DNA of 64,000 nt from Megascapheus bottae (GCA_024803745.1 JANJXV010000187.1:1676501-1740500); one strand, 5' to 3'; numbered from the stretch's first letter, positions 1-11,955 are shown. Numbers and translations: made by a program. Notes: generated by a model from the sequence alone, not told the origin.

Positions 1-1084
1 CATAAGGAGAAAGAGAGGAAAAGGAGAGAGTAGTCTTGCCATGTGACTGGCTGGTCCTGTTAATGTAATGAGGAGGTCCTGGCAAGTTGATGTTTTTCTC
101 ATATCAGAGCAATGGGGGACGGAGGGAGTAGTTAAAAGTGGTAAGAACAAAACAGACACACAGAGAAGATCTCATTTAATAGCTAGAAGAAAAAAAAGTC
201 CTCGTGGAATTTAAGTGTGGCTGTTCCCGTGTGCTTCTGGAACCTAAGTAATGTATAACAAATCTTCTCCTTTTGTCTCTGCTAATCTGCGTAACTCACA
301 GCCCAAAGATCTTAAGCCATCATAATTTGGTATAGACTATGAGGAGGGGAAGGAATGCAAAGAAACAGGAATCCTCTGGCAGGCACCACGTAGCGATTTA
401 TAATCCAGGAAACGCGACAGAAGTTATCTGAGGCTGACAGTCAGACACAGGTCAACTTGAAACCCACACTCAGAAAGCTGTTCCCTGCCAACCATCATCA
501 TCTTTGCTTTTGATCAGTGCAAATGAAACACGAATATGTCATCTGGGAATTTGTCAGGTGTCTCTCCACCGATCAGAATCACCAATCCTGTCTTAGAACT
601 AGAAGAGATCTTAGAAGACTCAGGGAGAGATTGTCAAGGTCATGCCCTTCAAGACCCAGGCAGGGTCCCAGCTGTCACGTAGTCATCCTCTCCTGACTTC
701 TCCCCTTACTTGTGGCTTAGGGAGGGAGAAAAAGAGTTCTTCTCGCCCATCCAAGCCAGTGTGGAGCCATTTCCATACTCCTGGCTATCCATGAGGACTA
801 AGGTACATTCCAATTACCATATTTAATCCTCACATCTCTCCATAAAGGTGGGTGGGAAGGAAAGGTCAGAACTCTGAATACAAAAAAAAGGAAAAAGTTC
901 ACTGGGGCATGTGCTTTGAAAGTGTCTCTAAAAGAAAAACGCTTACCAAAAAACAAAACTAGGTCATTGAATTGAAATGCAACAGGATCCTCATTAAAAG
1001 TTGGATGTTTCCTCATATGAATCCCCAAAAGAGAGGGATGTGAGAAGGACATTCTATTTTGGGGGGAGATTATAGGAAAAAGTT
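1..1084. other. Unique-looking non-coding stretch
   Basis: No repeat, exon or RNA gene is recognised here. The only open frame above 100 codons lies on the minus strand (798-1106); it has low-complexity Phe-rich composition and no family resemblance. Confidence 0.4.
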
Positions 1085-1250
1085 GGGGCTTTGGAGCTGG
1101 ACCCATTTGAGTTCAAAGTTTATTTTAGTGTTGTTGCTTGGTTAGTTTAGTGGTCTCCAGCCAACCATAACCCTTTTCTGAACCTCAACTTACCTTCACA
1201 ACACTTTTAAATGGAGTTAAAATGCCTAGTTCATTGGGTTGATTTAAAAA
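1085..1250 (+). repeat. MIR SINE relic
   Basis: Segments follow the MIR order: GGAGCTGGACCCATTTGAGTTC (the 'gagccagactgcctgggttcgaat' part), then CTGAACCTCAAC, then AAATGGAGTTAAAATGCC and CATTGGGTTGA. The copy is strongly diverged, as expected for this pre-placental tRNA-derived SINE. It ends in an A-run directly before the B1-like SINE at 1261. Confidence 0.5.
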
Positions 1251-1260
1251 AAAAAACGAA

Positions 1261-1500
1261 GCCGGTTGCAGTGGCTCACGCCTGTCATCCTAGCTACTCA
1301 GGAGGCTGAGATCTGAGGATCAAGGTTCAAAGCCATCCCAGGCACAAAAGGACCCGAGACTCTTATCTCCAATTAACCTCTAGAAAATGGGAAGTGGGGC
1401 TTGGCTCAAGGGTAGGGCAGTAGCCTTGAGCTGAAGGGTTCAAGGACAGCACCCAGGCTGAGTACAAACCCCACAACCCCCACACACCTACACACACATA
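1261..1500 (+). repeat. B1-headed SINE with Geo-like right half
   Basis: The head reads GCCGGTTGCAGTGGCTCACG followed by CTACTCAGGAGGCTGAGATC, as in 7SL-derived SINEs. The right half (GGAAGTGGGGCTTGGCTCAA, then a CAGCACCCAGGCTGAG block) resembles the right arm of the IDL-Geo copies in this window. The tail has become CA/C-rich (about 1475-1506). The closest copy here is at 29729. Confidence 0.8.
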
Positions 1501-1689
1501 CACAAATACGATTCTTATGATAGGTCTGCAAAGTGTCTAGCCCACAGCATATGCTCAAGGAAATGGTGGGATCTTCTTTCCATACACCATGAACCTCTGG
1601 CATGATCCCAAAATGACATATATCTTATTCCCAGACATGGGTGGGTCTGTGTTCCACTTTTTGATTGGATAGTGCTATGAAATTACATC

Positions 1690-1766
1690 ACCTTTCAGTC
1701 CTCAGTTTTCTTCTCTGTTAGAAAACACTACTACTAATAATAATAATAGCACAACCTCCAGGAAGC
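1690..1766 (+). repeat. MIR fragment
   Basis: CAGTCCTCAGTTTTCTTCTC followed by a run of ACTACTACTAATAATAATAATAGC matches the MIR core and 'gataataatagtacc' region. It is short and diverged. Confidence 0.45.
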
Positions 1767-1769
1767 AGA

Positions 1770-2469
1770 CGTTGATGTTTTCCTGCCCCACATCCACTTT
1801 TTCTTCCTTTCTTCATGGCATCATGTAGCTCTTGGGACACCTTTCCTAAGTGGACTGACCCCACCCTCAGCTCCAAGAGTGACCTGCTTCAGGTAGAAGG
1901 AATTCCATTCAGCTCATGGGCTCAAGGCTCACCATGGGGCATTATTTTGACCAATGAACACGAACAAGGGATTTCTGGGAAAAGTTTCACCCTCTCAACA
2001 GTCTCTTATTTCGGGATGTCATCTGGTCTGTATCCCCTAATGTTCAGGACTGCCACATACACTTGGTGGCTAGCCCATGGGTAAAGCCAACATGGGGCAA
2101 AACAAGAGTGACACTGAAACAAAATTGCAAACTCTGGGTCCTCTGATCCCCTGCATCAGCCTACACAGAAGAAGGAATCTTGTCTGAGTTTCCTGTTCCA
2201 GATAGCAATAAATGACATCATCATTTGAAATATCTGAACTTGCCATTTCTGTCAAAAGCATCTGATCTCAGAGCATTCTCGATTATGAAGTGACACATAC
2301 ATCGTTCGTTTCCAGTCAACTGTTGTGCCCGGCAACTTCACTAACAAATGATTAGCTCTTGTCACAAATGTCTTCTTTTCTAGCCTCTTTTCTAGCCAGA
2401 TCACTGCTTGCAGTATTTGTTTTTCTTCAAATGGCAGCAATGATTTATAAAAATAGTAACATCCCATAC
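1770..2469. other. Unassigned; possible ancient LTR or DNA-transposon relic
   Basis: The block contains GACCAATGAACACG at about 1950 and ends near AGATAGCAATAAATGACATC at 2200-2220. A CCAAT-type box and an AATAAA-like end suggest an old LTR or MER-type repeat, but I cannot name a family. Open frames of 60-90 codons on either strand resemble nothing known. Confidence 0.25.
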
Positions 2470-2640
2470 TACTTATGGGCCAGACTCAATTTTATGTATA
2501 CAGCATATTGAATCTTCACAATAACCACGTAACATGGATATTATCATCACCTCCATGGCTAGAATGAGGCTCAGAGAGATCAAATGCTTTTTCCCTGAGG
2601 TCACACAAATGGTAAGTGACAGGGACTAAAGTTCACAGCA
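2470..2640 (-). repeat. MIR SINE
   Basis: Read on the + strand, the segment has ATTGAATCTTCACAATAACC, ATTATCATCACC, GAATGAGGCTCAGAGAGATC, then GAGGTCACACAAATGGTAAG. This is the canonical order of a reverse-oriented MIR. It is one of the best preserved MIRs in the window. Confidence 0.7.
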
Positions 2641-4891
2641 GAAAGGAGAGGAAGATCACCAAGAAATTTAATCTACTCCACATCCCCCCCCCCAACCATG
2701 TAGAAATTAAATCTAGCCCTTCTTCATCTCCCCTAGCAGCTACGCAAAGTAGAAGGAAGAGAGGAGGAACTGCCATAAAAGTGAAGAGGGAAATGATGTG
2801 GCAGCCAGAGATGTGAGCGGGACATATCCTCTTACATGGGGACTCAATTGGCTACCTGCAAACTAGAGATGCGAAGCCACAGCTACGAGGCAAGATTATT
2901 GTCTGGTCTAAGGAAAACAATTCTCATTCGATGTGTGGCCTGGAGCCTCAGAAAACTATGGGAGATGAATCATGATAGTACACGAGCCTTATTTTAGCTT
3001 CCTCCCTGCTTACTGGTCACCTGCTTTGTCTCATTTAGTGATGACATGCAAACGAAGCAAGACCTGACAGATTGCCTGAATGCCAACCAAATTGGCACTT
3101 ATCACTTCAATTTAAATCCCCTTTCCTAGCTCTCCCCACTGAGGAGTCTGATGATAATTCTCTTCTAGGTCTTCATTTCATAAGCAGGGCCAATTTGACT
3201 CATTATCTCCCTGTCAGCACAAAGATAATGAAAACCAGATGTCATCACTGACTTATCCCTGGCTCAGAACACAATCTGGGATGGAGAGAGAAAGTGAAGG
3301 GTGAATTCCCTGGTGGGCAAGCTGTTAACCTTGAAGACAAAATTCAAGGATTCTGAGACATGCCCAGCCCTCACTAAAGGCTGTCCATCTCTGGCAGCTC
3401 CTGGGCAATTCGGGTAAGGACCACGGAAGCCAGGACACAAACAGTACAGCCAAAAGAGCTTTGGATAAACAATATGATACGAGACACTATCAAATAACAT
3501 ATACAACACACACACAAGGGTAAAAAAAATCAAGTGCATCATGGAAGGGGTTGGGGGGGATTGTTTTTCTCCTATTAGCTTTGTTGATAAAATAAATAAC
3601 TTTTGTTTTAAAGTGTGTTTGCTGTGCAAGTATCCTAAAGTTTCTTTCCATCTTTTGAGTTCAGGATTCTTCAAAGATGGCACATGATCTTGTCCGCTAT
3701 GCAGAGTAAGGGAACAGTGCTAAAAAGTCATTAATATCTTTGAGGGAGTAGATTTAGCAGGCGCTTGAAATGGCCTTTCAAGAGCTTGCCTTTCTTCTGT
3801 TCCCTCTCTCCTCTGTCTCTGGCTCTGTTTGTCTAGCTCTCTCATCATCATCCTGTGGCAATACCTCAGGTGAGAAGACAACACTGCTGTTCTGACACTG
3901 AATGTCTTCATCCAACCGAACATGCACCCAGGTCCCTGCCCTCCCCTCTTCCTCCCCCTGGCCAGAACACTTGATAGACCTCACAAGAGAAAAAAAAATG
4001 GTGTTATTATTCAGCCGCTTGAAGTAGCCAGTCTCTTCCAAACCATTTCATCCGTCACATCTTCTCGACTGTCAGAAAAAGACATATTGCAAACAATAGC
4101 AATTGTGTCCTTTGTGAGGGGGGAAAAATAAAAGAATTGTAAAGGTCTGTCCATATCCATGGGAACCTTTGTTGTCAAGGGCACTGCATGTTTTGGGGCC
4201 TCCTATCTCAGTGTTCCTGATGGGCTGCAGGGGAAAGGGTGGGCTCCAACATCACAGCTAGGTTCAGCGCAGAAGCAAGAGACAAGATGAAAAGGCCATC
4301 ACAAATGAGGGAGTCTGGCCCATTTCTCTGAGCTGTGGAGTGCCAACTACAGAAACATGGCAGACAGAAGTCATTCCTGAAGAAAATCACTATGGAAACT
4401 CTTGCACTCGTTCAATTGGGAGGGATCCATTCTCTCAACCAGATGGCATCTTTGGTTGTTTAAAGGGTGGCAAGCAGGATTCCACACAAAACTTTAATAA
4501 CAATGCCTTTGGCCAGCAGCAATGAAAAGGGATTTTTTTTTAATTTAAAGGGCTACTGGGTTAAGAAACTCACTTCCAGTGGGTTTGTTGCAATGGGGGA
4601 ACTATGGCAGAACCTGGAAGTTGGTCTACCTGACGTCCTCATGGGCTTCTGAGATAACACTTGTTTAGAAGAAGGGAAGGCCTGGCAGCCAAAGCTTCAG
4701 CTCTGTTGATGTCAGGTTTTCATGTGGCAACAGATTTCCCCATGGCAGTTCAAGGCCATTCAAGTCTTATTTTCAATCCAGTCCTTTGATTTTATTTTTC
4801 TCATCGATGCCCAGTGCATATGTCTGTAGCATGCTCACATGTGTGTGTGTATATTTCTGCACACATACACAAAGAATTCATGCATGTGTGT

Positions 4892-4892
<1 letters not shown>
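2641..4892. other. Non-coding stretch, nothing assigned
   Basis: Apart from short homopolymers (C-run near 2690, G-run near 3552), I see no repeat family I can name. A 139-codon minus-strand open frame (3264-3683) and shorter ones nearby have no recognisable motif, signal or domain, so they are treated as chance frames. Confidence 0.35.

Positions 4893-4921
<29 letters not shown>
4893..4921. repeat. (CA)n microsatellite
   Basis: About 14 uninterrupted CA units, preceded by scattered GTGTGT and CACACA from 4840 onward. Confidence 0.95.
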
Positions 4922-4925
<4 letters not shown>

Positions 4926-6763
4926 CCCTTGCACCAACAAGCACTCATAATGTTCCCCTCTCTTGTTCCTCCCACCTCTGTACACATCAGCCTAACTTAT
5001 AACTTCCATTTCAAGGCTGGACAACTTTCTTTGGTTCCCTAAAGCTACCCAGGTGGCAGGTAAGAAATATCCAAGAATTTGAGTTCTTAAAGCTGTTCTC
5101 AGCCACCAGGACAGTTGGGGACTGGGTTTATCAATAGCCCAGGAAGCAAAAAATCAATGGCAAAGTGACAATAAACAACCACACACACCTATCAAGCTGG
5201 CCAATCAGAGATACCTCTTCAAATGAGCTACAAATGATTGGCTTCAGGGAAGAACACGGGATATAAGCTGGACTAGTCAGACTTCTTTGTGGGTCTTCTA
5301 ATTTGAATATAAGGAGTCGGGGTGGGGATTTCTTGCCAAACTGGACAAATAGAAATTTGATGTAGCCAGTCATAGGGAGCCTGAATTAAGAGATATAGAA
5401 AGACTCCCTGCCAATCCCCCCCAAAACTGTTCCTTCATCCCTCTTTCCTATATCCAGGTACTTCCTTTATGTACCTCTTTTTGCTTAAGCCTGTTTCAGA
5501 TAGACTTGGTCACTTATAACTCCTGCAACCCCAGCAGGTCTTTCCAAGGAAAATGTTAAGCTTCTTTAGGCCGAACCACAGCGTCCTGTGCCAACGTATC
5601 TTTGTCCCAATAGGATATATTTAGAATTAAAGGATGGAAATTTATTTTGGGTATGGCCTCCCAGATTTATGGAGGTTGAGAAGCCCCACAGCCAGCCACC
5701 TGCAAACTGGAGAATAAGACAAACCAGTGCCAAAATTCTGTCCATGTACAAAGAAAACAGCCCTTGTGTCCAAAAGCTGAATGTCCTCGACCAAGAAGAG
5801 AGAGAAAACAAAATCTCCCTTTCTTCCTTTTGTTCCTCTCCAGGGTCCCTCTGTGGACTGAATAATGTTCACCCGCATGCATGAGAAAGGGTCTTCTTAA
5901 GTCAGTCCACTGATTTAAACTGGAATTGCCTCTGGAAAAACGTCCATAGACACATGTGGGAAGGATGCCATCTCATCTGACTTGGCGTGCCTATGGCCAG
6001 TAAAATTGATAATGAAGTTGATTGTCATATGTTGAAAAGACCACAAAAACACAGTGATCCACTAGCCAAACCTGGAAGAGATTGAAGCATGATGTAGCTG
6101 ATGCCTAGAAGGAAGAGCTCGCTGTGTGGTAGATATTAGATTTGAGAATGGTGATGAGAAGAAATGAACCACGGGAAGATCCAGAATATTCCAGGAGAGA
6201 GCTTGGAGGAGCAGAAAGAAAGCATGGTAGCTAGACAAGGGAGAAAGGCGCAAGGGTCCACATCAACTGGCTACATTTAAGCTCTATAGGAATCGTTCTC
6301 CAGTTCTCAGGGTCTCCCCTATCCTGGACCTCAGTTTCCCCGTGCTTGTATCAAAAAAGTTAAACTAGACAAAGAATAAGCACAACGCTGGTTCTATGGT
6401 TTGCATTTTCTGAAATCATAGGATTCAAATCCAGTTTCCCCCACTTAAGCCCTAAGAAAATACCCCCAGCATCATGTGTCACATTGCAAGCCCTGAGCGT
6501 GAGACGGTGAAAGACACAGCTTAAGCTAGGGGTTTTCAGTGTGTTCTCTCAGATATGCGGGTTTGTCTAAATGTAAACAAAGCAGTTTTTACAGGTAAGA
6601 GGCTAGATTTTTCTGACTCCAGGTTTTTCCAAGAATTTCAGATACACAAGGATGCTTGTAAAAAACAACTTCCTACCTGTGTTTTGAAAAGTACTCCCCT
6701 TTAAAAATAAAATGACAGGAAGTGCTCACTGTGAAGGTGTCGGGAGAAACTAGTTAATTATCT
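4922..6763. other. Non-coding stretch, mostly unassigned
   Basis: A possible MIR fragment lies at about 6320-6370 (GACCTCAGTTTCCCCGTGC). Several 60-98 codon frames at 5566-5884 overlap on both strands; none resembles a known protein. Nothing else is recognised. Confidence 0.35.
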
Positions 6764-6815
6764 CTCCCTTTCTCTGTCTCTCTTTCCCTCTCCTCCCACC
6801 CTCTCTGAGATAGGA
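6764..6815. repeat. CT-rich low-complexity tract
   Basis: The tract is near-pure pyrimidine with CTCTCCCTTTCTCTGTCTCT repeats. It ends in GAGATAGGATCTTGCATC, which resembles the start of a reverse B1 element, but too little remains to call one. Confidence 0.75.
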
Positions 6816-8099
6816 TCTTGCATCTTTACTATCATGACCAAATACATTCTGCTTACAAAGCATGATGACAAAGAAGCAAAGCAGAACGTATTTGGTCCAA
6901 GAAGTAATAGAAGACAAAGATAAAAATCAACTGAAGACCTCTGCCCCTCTTTTTCTCTCACACACACACACCTCAAATACTCCCCTCAGATAGACCCAAG
7001 CACAACAGATGTACAACTGCTAATGATGCTCACTAACACAAGCTTCTATTCAAAGGCTTTCAACCCAAGTATTGATGTGACACACCCCTGTTCACACATG
7101 CGTACATATTCTTATGTGTCTGAGTACATCTGTGAAAAGCAAGCAAATCTACTCAGGTGCTTACGTATACATCCAAACGCAAAACTTACATGTGCCTGCC
7201 CTAAGGAGCTCACATACTCACAAATGCACACATGATACAAACAAACCTATAACTTAACAGCAAAGTTGTGATTTGCATGCATCTAGGCTTGCGCTTAAAT
7301 CCTGAGATACACAGACATCTGAAGACATGAGACAGGCCCACATACGTGAATACATATTCAACTAGGGATGTAGACATACAATACACACAATCTCACTACC
7401 TCCTGGTACACACAACACACAGACACAATCACTGTACCAGCATGCATGCGTGTGCACACACACACACAAGTTCATATTGCTTCCTGAATGACCTAAACAA
7501 CGGAAATATAATTATTGAAAGGTTAGGCATACATTTTGCTTCTGCTTTGTGGCTTTTTTTCTGCTCTTAAATAGAAAAATCAATCATATCAAAGCGAGGG
7601 AAGTAGTAATAAAATAAGATGCAGGCTCCTTGAAACTAAAGGCCTGGTGTCCATGTCTGTGAAGAAAAGGAGGCTGAGGTCGGGTTCTACCGGGAACTAA
7701 CTGGCTGGGGGATGGGAGGGTTTCATCAATTTCTGGCCAGAGGGAGTCATTCGGTCCCACACCTTCATATTAATTGCATCTCACATTTGTGATTCCTTTT
7801 AACTTTTGGGAGGAGTGGAGGGGTGGAAGACTCTCTTTCAAGTCTGCATTCCCTTTGGATTCTCCCATCTCACACAGGGGTGAGGGGTGCAGTTGAAGAG
7901 GTCTGTGGTAGTACGTGCCTATCTGCAGTCTAAGACCTGCCGTACTGGGCTCCCTTCATTCCTTCACCCCCAAAACAACCCACCTACTCCAAGAAGACAT
8001 TTTGATTGACTCAGAAAATGGGTTGCAATTTGACCCAATGAGATGAGCAGCAACTAACTGCTTACAGGAAGTGGGCTTTCTTGCTCTATGGGTAGCTCT
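6816..8099. other. Non-coding stretch with scattered CA/TG-rich sequence
   Basis: Between about 7080 and 7470 there are many short ACACA and CATACA motifs without a regular array, probably a decayed CA repeat. No gene or named repeat is seen in the remainder. Confidence 0.4.
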
Positions 8100-8275
8100 G
8101 CCATAGTGTGAAGCCAGTCTGGGCAGGAGTGAGACTCTTACCTCAGATTAACCACCAAAAAAAAAAGCCAAAAGTGGAGATGTGGATCGAGTGGTAGAGT
8201 GCCAGGCTTCAGAAAAAAAAAAAGTTCAAGGACAGCACCCAGGCTCTCAATTCAAGCCTCAGGTCCAGCATGTAT
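8100..8275 (+). repeat. B1-headed SINE, head missing
   Basis: GAAGCCAGTCTGGGCAGGAG, GAGACTCTTACCTCAGATTA, then GAGTGGTAGAGTGCCAGGCT and GTTCAAGGACAGCACCCAGG are the middle and right parts of the B1/Geo-like SINE. The first 60-70 bp are lost or unrecognisable. Its tail runs directly into the (CA)n array at 8285. Confidence 0.7.
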
Positions 8276-8284
8276 GCATGTACA

Positions 8285-8288
8285 TACA

Positions 8289-8337
<49 letters not shown>
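8285..8337. repeat. (CA)n microsatellite at a SINE tail
   Basis: About 26 CA units with two early interruptions (CATACA), immediately 3' of the truncated SINE at 8100-8275 and 12 bp before a minus-strand SINE. Long (CA)n arrays of this kind are usually length-variable between individuals. Confidence 0.95.
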
Positions 8338-8339
<2 letters not shown>

Positions 8340-8348
8340 AGTGAAACA

Positions 8349-8543
8349 TTTTTTTTTGCCAGCCCTGGGCTTGAGCTCAGGGCCTGAGCACTGTCCTTGG
8401 ACTTTCTCAAGGCTAGAGCTCTACCACTTGAGCCTCAGCACCACTTCCGGCTTTTTTTCTATGTATGTGGTACCGAGGAATTGAACCCGGGTCTTCATGC
8501 ATGCTAGGCAAGCACTTTAACCACTAGGCCAAACTCCCAGCCC
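8349..8543 (-). mobile_element. IDL-Geo dimeric SINE
   Basis: Read in reverse, this is a full-length copy with GTTTGGCCTAGTGGTTAAAG near its head, a B box GGTTCAATTCC, then the right arm ending at a poly(A) seen here as an 8-T run. It belongs to the 'GGTTAAAG' subfamily. Imperfect flanking AACATTTTT (8344 and 8544-8552) is a possible target-site duplication. Confidence 0.85.
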
Positions 8544-8552
8544 AACATTTTT

Positions 8553-9639
8553 AATTCTCTATTTTTATACAAAATAAACTTTTAATTCAGTAGAAGCTAT
8601 ATTTTAAATTCTGAGTGTAGGTCTCTTTCCTTGATGATGAACATACAGAGGGGTGTTGTCCCACATGTGAGTTCTTGGCCATGTTATCAGAGGGTAAAGA
8701 AACAATTCGATAAGCACTTTATCCTTAAACTATCACATCTAGTGCATTACACACATTTCCCATGGATGATACTTGCAACCTCCCATGGGTTGGTGGAGAC
8801 ATCATTCCATCTTGAATCTCGGAGCGCTTGTAAAATCTCTCTTGCAGTTAAAGCAACCTGAATTGGGTTTTCAACTCCCTCCAGGCATCAGATATCGGAT
8901 ATGAAATTGGTATTAACTCAGAACTAGGTTGAAAGTTTCCTTTTGAAACTTTCAAAAGAGAAGGAGATGCAAACTTGAAAACCCAGGTTTTTTTTTCACT
9001 GCCTCACCCTTAAGCAATCCCAACCAGTTGGCTAGTGTTCGTTGTCATTTTACAGATGAGGAAACTGAGGCTCAGGAAGGTAGTTAGTAGAGGAAGCCAC
9101 AACTTCTACCTCATTTTAATTCTAAAAAGGCATGATTTTCTTTTTTACCTTACTGTACCGGAGTCCATAAACAAACACCACACACCACAAGAAATGTGGA
9201 GTTCAGACAATAAGGAAGCGAACCAGAGGTGAAACCAAAGGCTCTCCTCTCTCACTGACTTCAACACACTGAACTCTCATGCTCCCTGAACCTTCTGGAG
9301 ACTCCAGCCCATGCATGACCTCTTCCAGGCCAACTCCTTAACCTGAAGACCGCTCTTGAGGAATTGTGTGCTTCGTTTTGATGGGGGTACCCTCACTTGG
9401 TTCCTGGGGACATGGATGATAAGGAGATACAAATGCACCGATTTCAAATTCCAGCCCTCCCTCCTCCCCAGATCTCTCACCTTGCTTCACAGATGTTTAC
9501 AAGATGCTGGACTAGTACAGAGTGGCAAGGGGTGGGGTGTGCCTCACCAGCTGCTGCTCACATAGGACATTTTTTTATTCCATAGAGAAATGCATTTAGG
9601 GGGTATATGAAGGGCCCTTCAAGTAATCTACATATACTA
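8553..9639. other. Non-coding stretch with one MIR core
   Basis: CATTTTACAGATGAGGAAAC with TGAGGCTCAGGAAGG at about 9047-9083 is a clear reverse MIR core. The remainder has no recognisable repeat or exon. Confidence 0.45.
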
Positions 9640-9705
9640 AGGGGTATGAGTGTGCGTGCATGCGTGTGTGTGCGTGCATGCGTGTGTGTGTATACACGAG
9701 TGTGT
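9640..9705. repeat. Imperfect (TG)n / TGCGTGCA repeat
   Basis: Alternating GTGTGCGTGCATGCGTGTGT blocks, self-repeating once. The alternating purine-pyrimidine composition is typical of Z-DNA-prone tracts. Confidence 0.8.
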
Positions 9706-10089
9706 CATGGGGGTGGAAACTAATAGCAATAGAACATCTGGAGCCCTCAAAATGGTATTCTTGTTCTTAGTTATTTATTTGCCTCACAGTTGCTAGCTAG
9801 GTACTCAACTGCTGGGGTCATGCGTGCCTCCAGCTCATTCATGTGCTGGTTGCTGGTCAACATAGGGTCCTACATTAAGTCAGGGGCCTGCCCAAGTTGT
9901 GATACTCCACTGTGCACTTGCCTAGGGTCCCTGGCGATGAGAGGAAGTATCATACCCAGCTACAGTGCTGAATAAGTGAGTGAATGAATGAATGAATCTC
10001 TACTGATGCTCAATGAAGGAAAACTGATGGTTTTAAAGCAAACCTAAATGGCTCAAATGGGGGTGCCAAATGTGTGCCACTGACTGAGA

Positions 10090-10190
10090 TACTCAGGAAC
10101 TCTTTCCAATCTGGCTGGCCTTTTATAGCAATTTCCTGATCCCCGCCTCTTAAGTAGCTAAATTTACAGGCATGAGCCATGCCCATCTCA
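10090..10190 (-). repeat. B1-like SINE fragment
   Basis: Read in reverse, the end shows GGGCATGGCTCATGCCTGTA, the head of a 7SL/B1-like element. The rest is diverged (CTTAAGTAGCTAAATTTACA on the + strand corresponds to the 'ctactcaggag' zone). A similarly decayed segment may begin near 9760. Confidence 0.5.
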
Positions 10191-10674
10191 AAATGGTGTT
10201 CTTAGTGTGTGATTGAGCCTAAGAAGACATCCAGGAAATAGCAAGGCTGAGATAATGTGGGCAGATAAAGGGGTTCAAGCGAGGGTCCCAATTCCCCAAG
10301 GCCAGGTACACTTACCAAAATACGATTCCAATAAAGGAGGATATTTGATTCCAACAAAAAAATTGCCTTTGCTGTTCAGTGAGGTAAAACTGATTCTTTT
10401 AAACTGAAGTGGCTAGACGTGGGCTGCATCGTCAGCCCTTTGCCTTTGCCTTTATTCATTCATCATTCACTTATTCAGAAACTTTTTTTTCCTGTACGTT
10501 AAATCTGTTCCTAGGAATAGAGACAAACTGCTAGCCCTGTAGCCATGTAATGATTTGGAATGTTTGCAATGGTTTCAAATTATTTCATTGGGATTTTTAT
10601 AAGCCAGGGAAGCTGTGTTCCAATGTCTAAAAAAGTAGGCAACAAAATCACATCGCATGAATTTTAAAAGTTAT

Positions 10675-10838
10675 TCCACCACTCATTCACAAAGAGCCTC
10701 CATTTCCACATCTGCTAAGCAAGCAAATGAAAATTCCCCAGGGTGGTAGTAAGGATTAAATAGTAAACAACAACCATTCAGTGTTAGCAGTGTGCTTAGT
10801 TATAATAAGTACTTAACTTTTAGTTATTACTACCCACT
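10675..10838 (+). repeat. MIR SINE
   Basis: CCTCCATTTCCACATCTGC, GGTGGTAGTAAGGATTAAAT, CAGTGTGCTTAGTTATAATA and AAGTACTTAACTTTTAGTTA follow the MIR core-to-3' order. It is nearly full length at the 3' side. Confidence 0.65.
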
Positions 10839-11137
10839 AGAATATTCTACCTGAATACAAGTTGCTTCTCAGCACTTGGTCTAGAGTGACAAATGTTAGT
10901 CCTAACTCTCAAATACAAGCTCTTTATTTTCTAATGAGGAGCTTTGCTAAAAGAAAAAATAAAATGAAAAGAAATCCCATGGAAGGAAAAGTAACGGTTC
11001 TTCATTTAAATCTAGGAAAGCTTGATTAAGTCTCTTATAAGGCAGGAAAACAAAGGGCACATGAGGATGAATAAGAATAAACCCAAAATGGCACATATTT
11101 TCTCTAGATCTTCATAGATGGATATGAGAAACTGCTA

Positions 11138-11357
11138 AGGACTGAGGCATTTTTATTTATTTATTTTTTTATTGTAATTAGTAAAAGGGTTACATGATAT
11201 TTGCCAGATAGAAGGTGCATTAATTCACATACATTGATACCCTTTCACATGTCTTGGTACCCATTTCTCTCCCCCCCCACACCCCCTACCCGTCTTGGTT
11301 TTCCCCCCTTCCCTATCAAATTTCAAATATCCAAATACAAATAGGACTGAGGCATTT
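11138..11357 (-). mobile_element. Very short L1 3'-end insertion with perfect 15-bp target duplication
   Basis: AGGACTGAGGCATTT occurs at 11138-11152 and again at 11343-11357, exactly flanking about 190 bp. The insert begins with a T-rich tail (TTTATTTATTTTTTT) and continues with sequence closely matching the 3' UTR of the L1 at 40.1 kb (CCAGATAGAAGGTGCATTA, CACATACATTGATACCCTTT, ACTTCCCCCC-type C-rich block). It is therefore the last roughly 190 bp of an L1 inserted in minus orientation, a severe 5' truncation. The perfect duplication implies a fairly recent event. Confidence 0.9.
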
Positions 11358-11644
11358 ACACATAGACTAGAGCTTGAGACCCTTAGGGGAGGAACCCTAA
11401 GGTGTAACTTCTCTGAACACTATAGACACTTATTGAAATACTATTTAAGGAAATGGAAACATGTTGTTGATATTGGTAGTGGTGGTACTGGTATTTGATT
11501 TTACTTTCATTTTTTTCTGGGGGGAGTAGAGAGGGATTGTAAAAAGGGAGAGAGAGAGAATGAGCAAATCCAACTATACTATTCAGTATACACTATGCGG
11601 AAAATGACCTATGAACTAGTGGGTGGGGATGGCAGGGGGAAACT

Positions 11645-11780
11645 GAGGAAAGGGGAGGAAAGGGAAGGGAAGGGAAGGGAAGGGAAGGGAAGGGAAGGGA
11701 AAGGAAGGGAAAGGAAAGGAAAGGAAAGGAAAGGAAAGGAAAGGAAAGGAAAGGAAAGAAAAGGAAAGGAAAGGAAAGGG
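11645..11780. repeat. (GGGAA)n to (GGAAA)n purine tract
   Basis: There are 136 bp of uninterrupted purines on the + strand. Pentamers of the GGGAA type give way to GGAAA type around 11700. It abuts the head of the old IDL-Geo copy at 11779. Open frames seen here on both strands (Gly-Lys-Glu or Phe-Pro-Leu rich) are low-complexity artefacts. Confidence 0.95.
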
Positions 11781-11955
11781 CTGAGAATGTGGCCTGGTGG
11801 TAGAGTGCTGGCCTAACATGCACGAAACCCTGGGTTTGATAACTCAGTACCACATCAACGGAAAAAGCCAGATGTTACTTTGTGGCTGCAGTGGTAACCT
11901 TGAGCACAAAGAGTCTCAAGGCCCAGGTCCTGAGTTCAAACCCAAGGACAGTCCC
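11779..11955 (+). mobile_element. IDL-Geo SINE, old diverged copy
   Basis: GGCTGAGAATGTGGCCTGGT, GTAGAGTGCTGGCCTAACAT, B box GGTTTGATAAC, then GAGCACAAAGAGTCTCAAGG and GTCCTGAGTTCAAACCC are all present but substituted. It carries the 'GGTAGAG' head. No clear target duplication survives. Confidence 0.75.

Noticed and set aside
8182..8484. 100-codon frame with a poly-Thr/His stretch
   Set aside because: It crosses two SINEs and a (CA)n array.
11593..11853. Phe/Pro/Leu-rich and Gly/Lys/Glu-rich frames
   Set aside because: They translate the GGAAA-type repeat.
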